Shown here piece by piece: positions 62,620 through 64,000 of a DNA stretch of 64,000 nucleotides. Position numbers and translations under genes: made by a program. The notes below the pieces were generated by a model. The model was not told the origin of the DNA and did no database searches. It saw only the letters and a list, made by a program, of their open reading frames with translations. The DNA lies in the NCBI RefSeq assembly GCF_018215265.2, contig NZ_CP136562.1, forward strand, positions 2,294,001 through 2,358,000, given 5' to 3'. Origin of the DNA: Paenarthrobacter sp. GOM3 (GTDB taxonomy: Bacteria; Actinomycetota; Actinomycetes; Actinomycetales; Micrococcaceae). Every line of letters starts with the position of its first letter. Position 1 is the stretch's first letter.

Positions 62620-64000
62620 GTGGACACGTCAAACAACGACCTTGGACGGCAGACGCCGGAAGAAGGACACGCCGCACCGGAAGAGGCAGCAAGCCGGGGG
62701 CTGGCCCCCGTGCAACCGTCGGAGGCGTCCAGTGAACTGACTGTCGCAGAGCGGCAGATCAACATCCTCCGGGACAAGCTCCGCCACATCGACCGCCAGC
62801 TGGCCGCCGCTACGCAGAACAACGGCAAGCTCGTCAGCATGCTGGAAGCCGCGAAGTCCGAAATCCTCCGCTTGAAGGGTGCTTTGGAGCAGGAAGGGCA
62901 GCCGCCCTACAGCTTCGGAACCGTGGTGCAGGTCAACCCCCGGAAGCAACCTTCTGCTGGGAGCTCCGGCCAGGCCGCAACCGAAGAGTCGGTGGATATT
63001 TTCAACGCCGGCCGTAAGATGCGCGTGGGCGTCAGCCCCCTGGTCAACATCAACCAGCTTGCAGTCGGACAGGAAGTCCTGCTGAACGAGGCACTTCTGG
63101 TGGTTGCCGGGCTGGGTTACGAACGCGCCGGTGAACTGGTCACGCTGAAGGAAATGCTCGGCAAGGACCGGGCGCTGGTGGTCGGCCGGGCCGACGAAGA
63201 ACGCGTGGTGCGGCTTTCGGGAGCCCTGCAGAACATCCACCTGAAGGTCGGCGACGCATTGTCGCTGGATTCACGCACGGGATACGCACTTGAAAAGGTC
63301 CCGCGCGCCGAGGTGGAGAACCTTGTCCTCGAGGAAGTCCCTGATATCACCTACCAGGACATCGGTGGCCTCGGCCCGCAGATTGAACAGATCCGCGACG
63401 CCGTCGAACTGCCGTTCCTGCACCCGGACCTTTACCGGGAGCATGGCCTGAAGGCGCCCAAAGGCATTCTCCTGTACGGCCCTCCGGGCTGCGGCAAGAC
63501 GCTGATTGCCAAGGCTGTGGCCAATTCCCTCGCAGCACGTGCCGCCGAGCGTGCCGGCAACACGGACCTCAAGAGCTACTTCCTCAACATCAAGGGTCCC
63601 GAGCTGCTCGACAAGTACGTCGGTGAAACGGAACGCCACATCCGCCTGATCTTCTCGCGTGCACGTGAAAAGGCGTCCGATGGCAGCCCGGTTGTGGTCT
63701 TCTTCGATGAGATGGATTCGCTCTTCCGTACCCGCGGAACCGGTGTTTCGTCCGACGTCGAAACCACCATCGTTCCGCAGTTGCTCAGCGAGATCGACGG
63801 CGTCGAACGGCTGGATAACGTAATCGTCATCGGTGCTTCGAACCGTGAGGACATGATCGATCCCGCGATCCTTCGCCCGGGCCGGCTCGATGTCAAGGTC
63901 AAGATCCAGCGGCCCGATGCCGAGGCCGCAGCGGACATTTTCGGGAAGTACATCACCACGGACCTGCCTTTCCATGCCCAGGACCTCGCCGAATATGGGG
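62620..64000 (+). CDS. arc: Proteasome-associated ATPase ARC/Mpa, 3' end cut by window
   Basis: The N-terminal 460 codons of the hexameric AAA ATPase that unfolds Pup-tagged proteins for the 20S proteasome. In order: an acidic N-terminus, a coiled coil (about 38-75) that binds Pup, two OB-fold regions (about 90-235), then the AAA module with Walker A GPPGCGKT (about 287), Walker B VVFFDEMD (about 360) and the arginine-containing [17 protein letters not shown]. The GTG at 62620 is preceded by aggaagggg with 9-10 nt spacing. The C-terminal proteasome-activating tail lies outside the window. Confidence 0.96.
   Translation, partial: MDTSNNDLGRQTPEEGHAAPEEAASRGLAPVQPSEASSELTVAERQINILRDKLRHIDRQLAAATQNNGKLVSMLEAAKSEILRLKGALEQEGQPPYSFGTVVQVNPRKQPSAGSSGQAATEESVDIFNAGRKMRVGVSPLVNINQLAVGQEVLLNEALLVVAGLGYERAGELVTLKEMLGKDRALVVGRADEERVVRLSGALQNIHLKVGDALSLDSRTGYALEKVPRAEVENLVLEEVPDITYQDIGGLGPQIEQIRDAVELPFLHPDLYREHGLKAPKGILLYGPPGCGKTLIAKAVANSLAARAAERAGNTDLKSYFLNIKGPELLDKYVGETERHIRLIFSRAREKASDGSPVVVFFDEMDSLFRTRGTGVSSDVETTIVPQLLSEIDGVERLDNVIVIGASNREDMIDPAILRPGRLDVKVKIQRPDAEAAADIFGKYITTDLPFHAQDLAEYG

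Overview
The window is a stretch of high-GC actinobacterial chromosome. It has an mshC gene (mycothiol synthesis), the proteasome ATPase ARC/Mpa with its usual neighbours, a type B L31, actinobacterial DUF3099 and DUF5703 proteins, many GTG/TTG starts and several apparent leaderless promoters. Together these suggest Micrococcales, most likely the Arthrobacter/Paenarthrobacter group; that placement is inference from gene content. I see no insertion sequence, integrase, prophage, CRISPR array or obvious pseudogene. Both ends cut genes: an ABC-F ATPase at base 1 and ARC/Mpa at base 64000. The only RNA gene is tRNA-Leu(GAG). No gene-free stretch exceeds about 280 bases.

Layout. 0-5 kb: ABC-F end, YbaK-like deacylase, SURF1, two small proteins, then FabG followed by an unusual SDR whose active-site spacing looks enoyl-reductase-like. 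5.1-7.7 kb: an AT-richer module with an orphan sugar-type ABC ATPase facing a roadblock/LC7 protein, flanked by two copies of a spaced 42-nt element. 7.7-16.4 kb: serB, an ABC ATPase, a TauE-type permease, a SpoU methyltransferase, L31, a domain-permuted lipoate ligase, pepN and a YeiH-type exporter. 16.5-20 kb: the ATP-grasp / alpha-E / transglutaminase cassette, a widespread but functionally unresolved system. 20-24.3 kb: a zinc-ribbon SDR, then glgC and glgA divergently arranged (glycogen synthesis).

24.3-31 kb is a fatty-acid oxidation locus: an acyl-CoA oxidase and a TetR repressor on one strand, and thiolase, FabG4-type reductase and MaoC hydratase on the other. A perfect 13-5-13 inverted repeat sits between them and carries a -10-like box on each strand. 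31-35.5 kb holds a hydrolase, the tRNA, an M20 peptidase, an acyl-CoA dehydrogenase-like protein and two small proteins.

35.7-55.2 kb is an exopolysaccharide locus. Eleven genes run on the + strand, most joined by 4-nt stop/start overlaps: initiating phosphotransferase, an amino-sugar pathway (Gfo/Idh dehydrogenase, epimerase, DegT aminotransferase, NeuD acetyltransferase), two glycosyltransferases, Wzx flippase, Wzy polymerase, a Wzz-like protein without a kinase domain, and a secreted protein of probable glycosidase type. Facing it are a 927-residue fusion of three glycosyltransferases and the dTDP-rhamnose genes (rmlCD fusion, rmlB, divergent rmlA). The expected product is a Wzx/Wzy-type polymer with rhamnose and an N-acylated amino sugar. 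55.2-64 kb returns to housekeeping: aldo/keto reductase, uppP (undecaprenyl recycling, fitting the polymer locus), mshC, PAC2, HAD, site-2 protease, trmI and arc/mpa.
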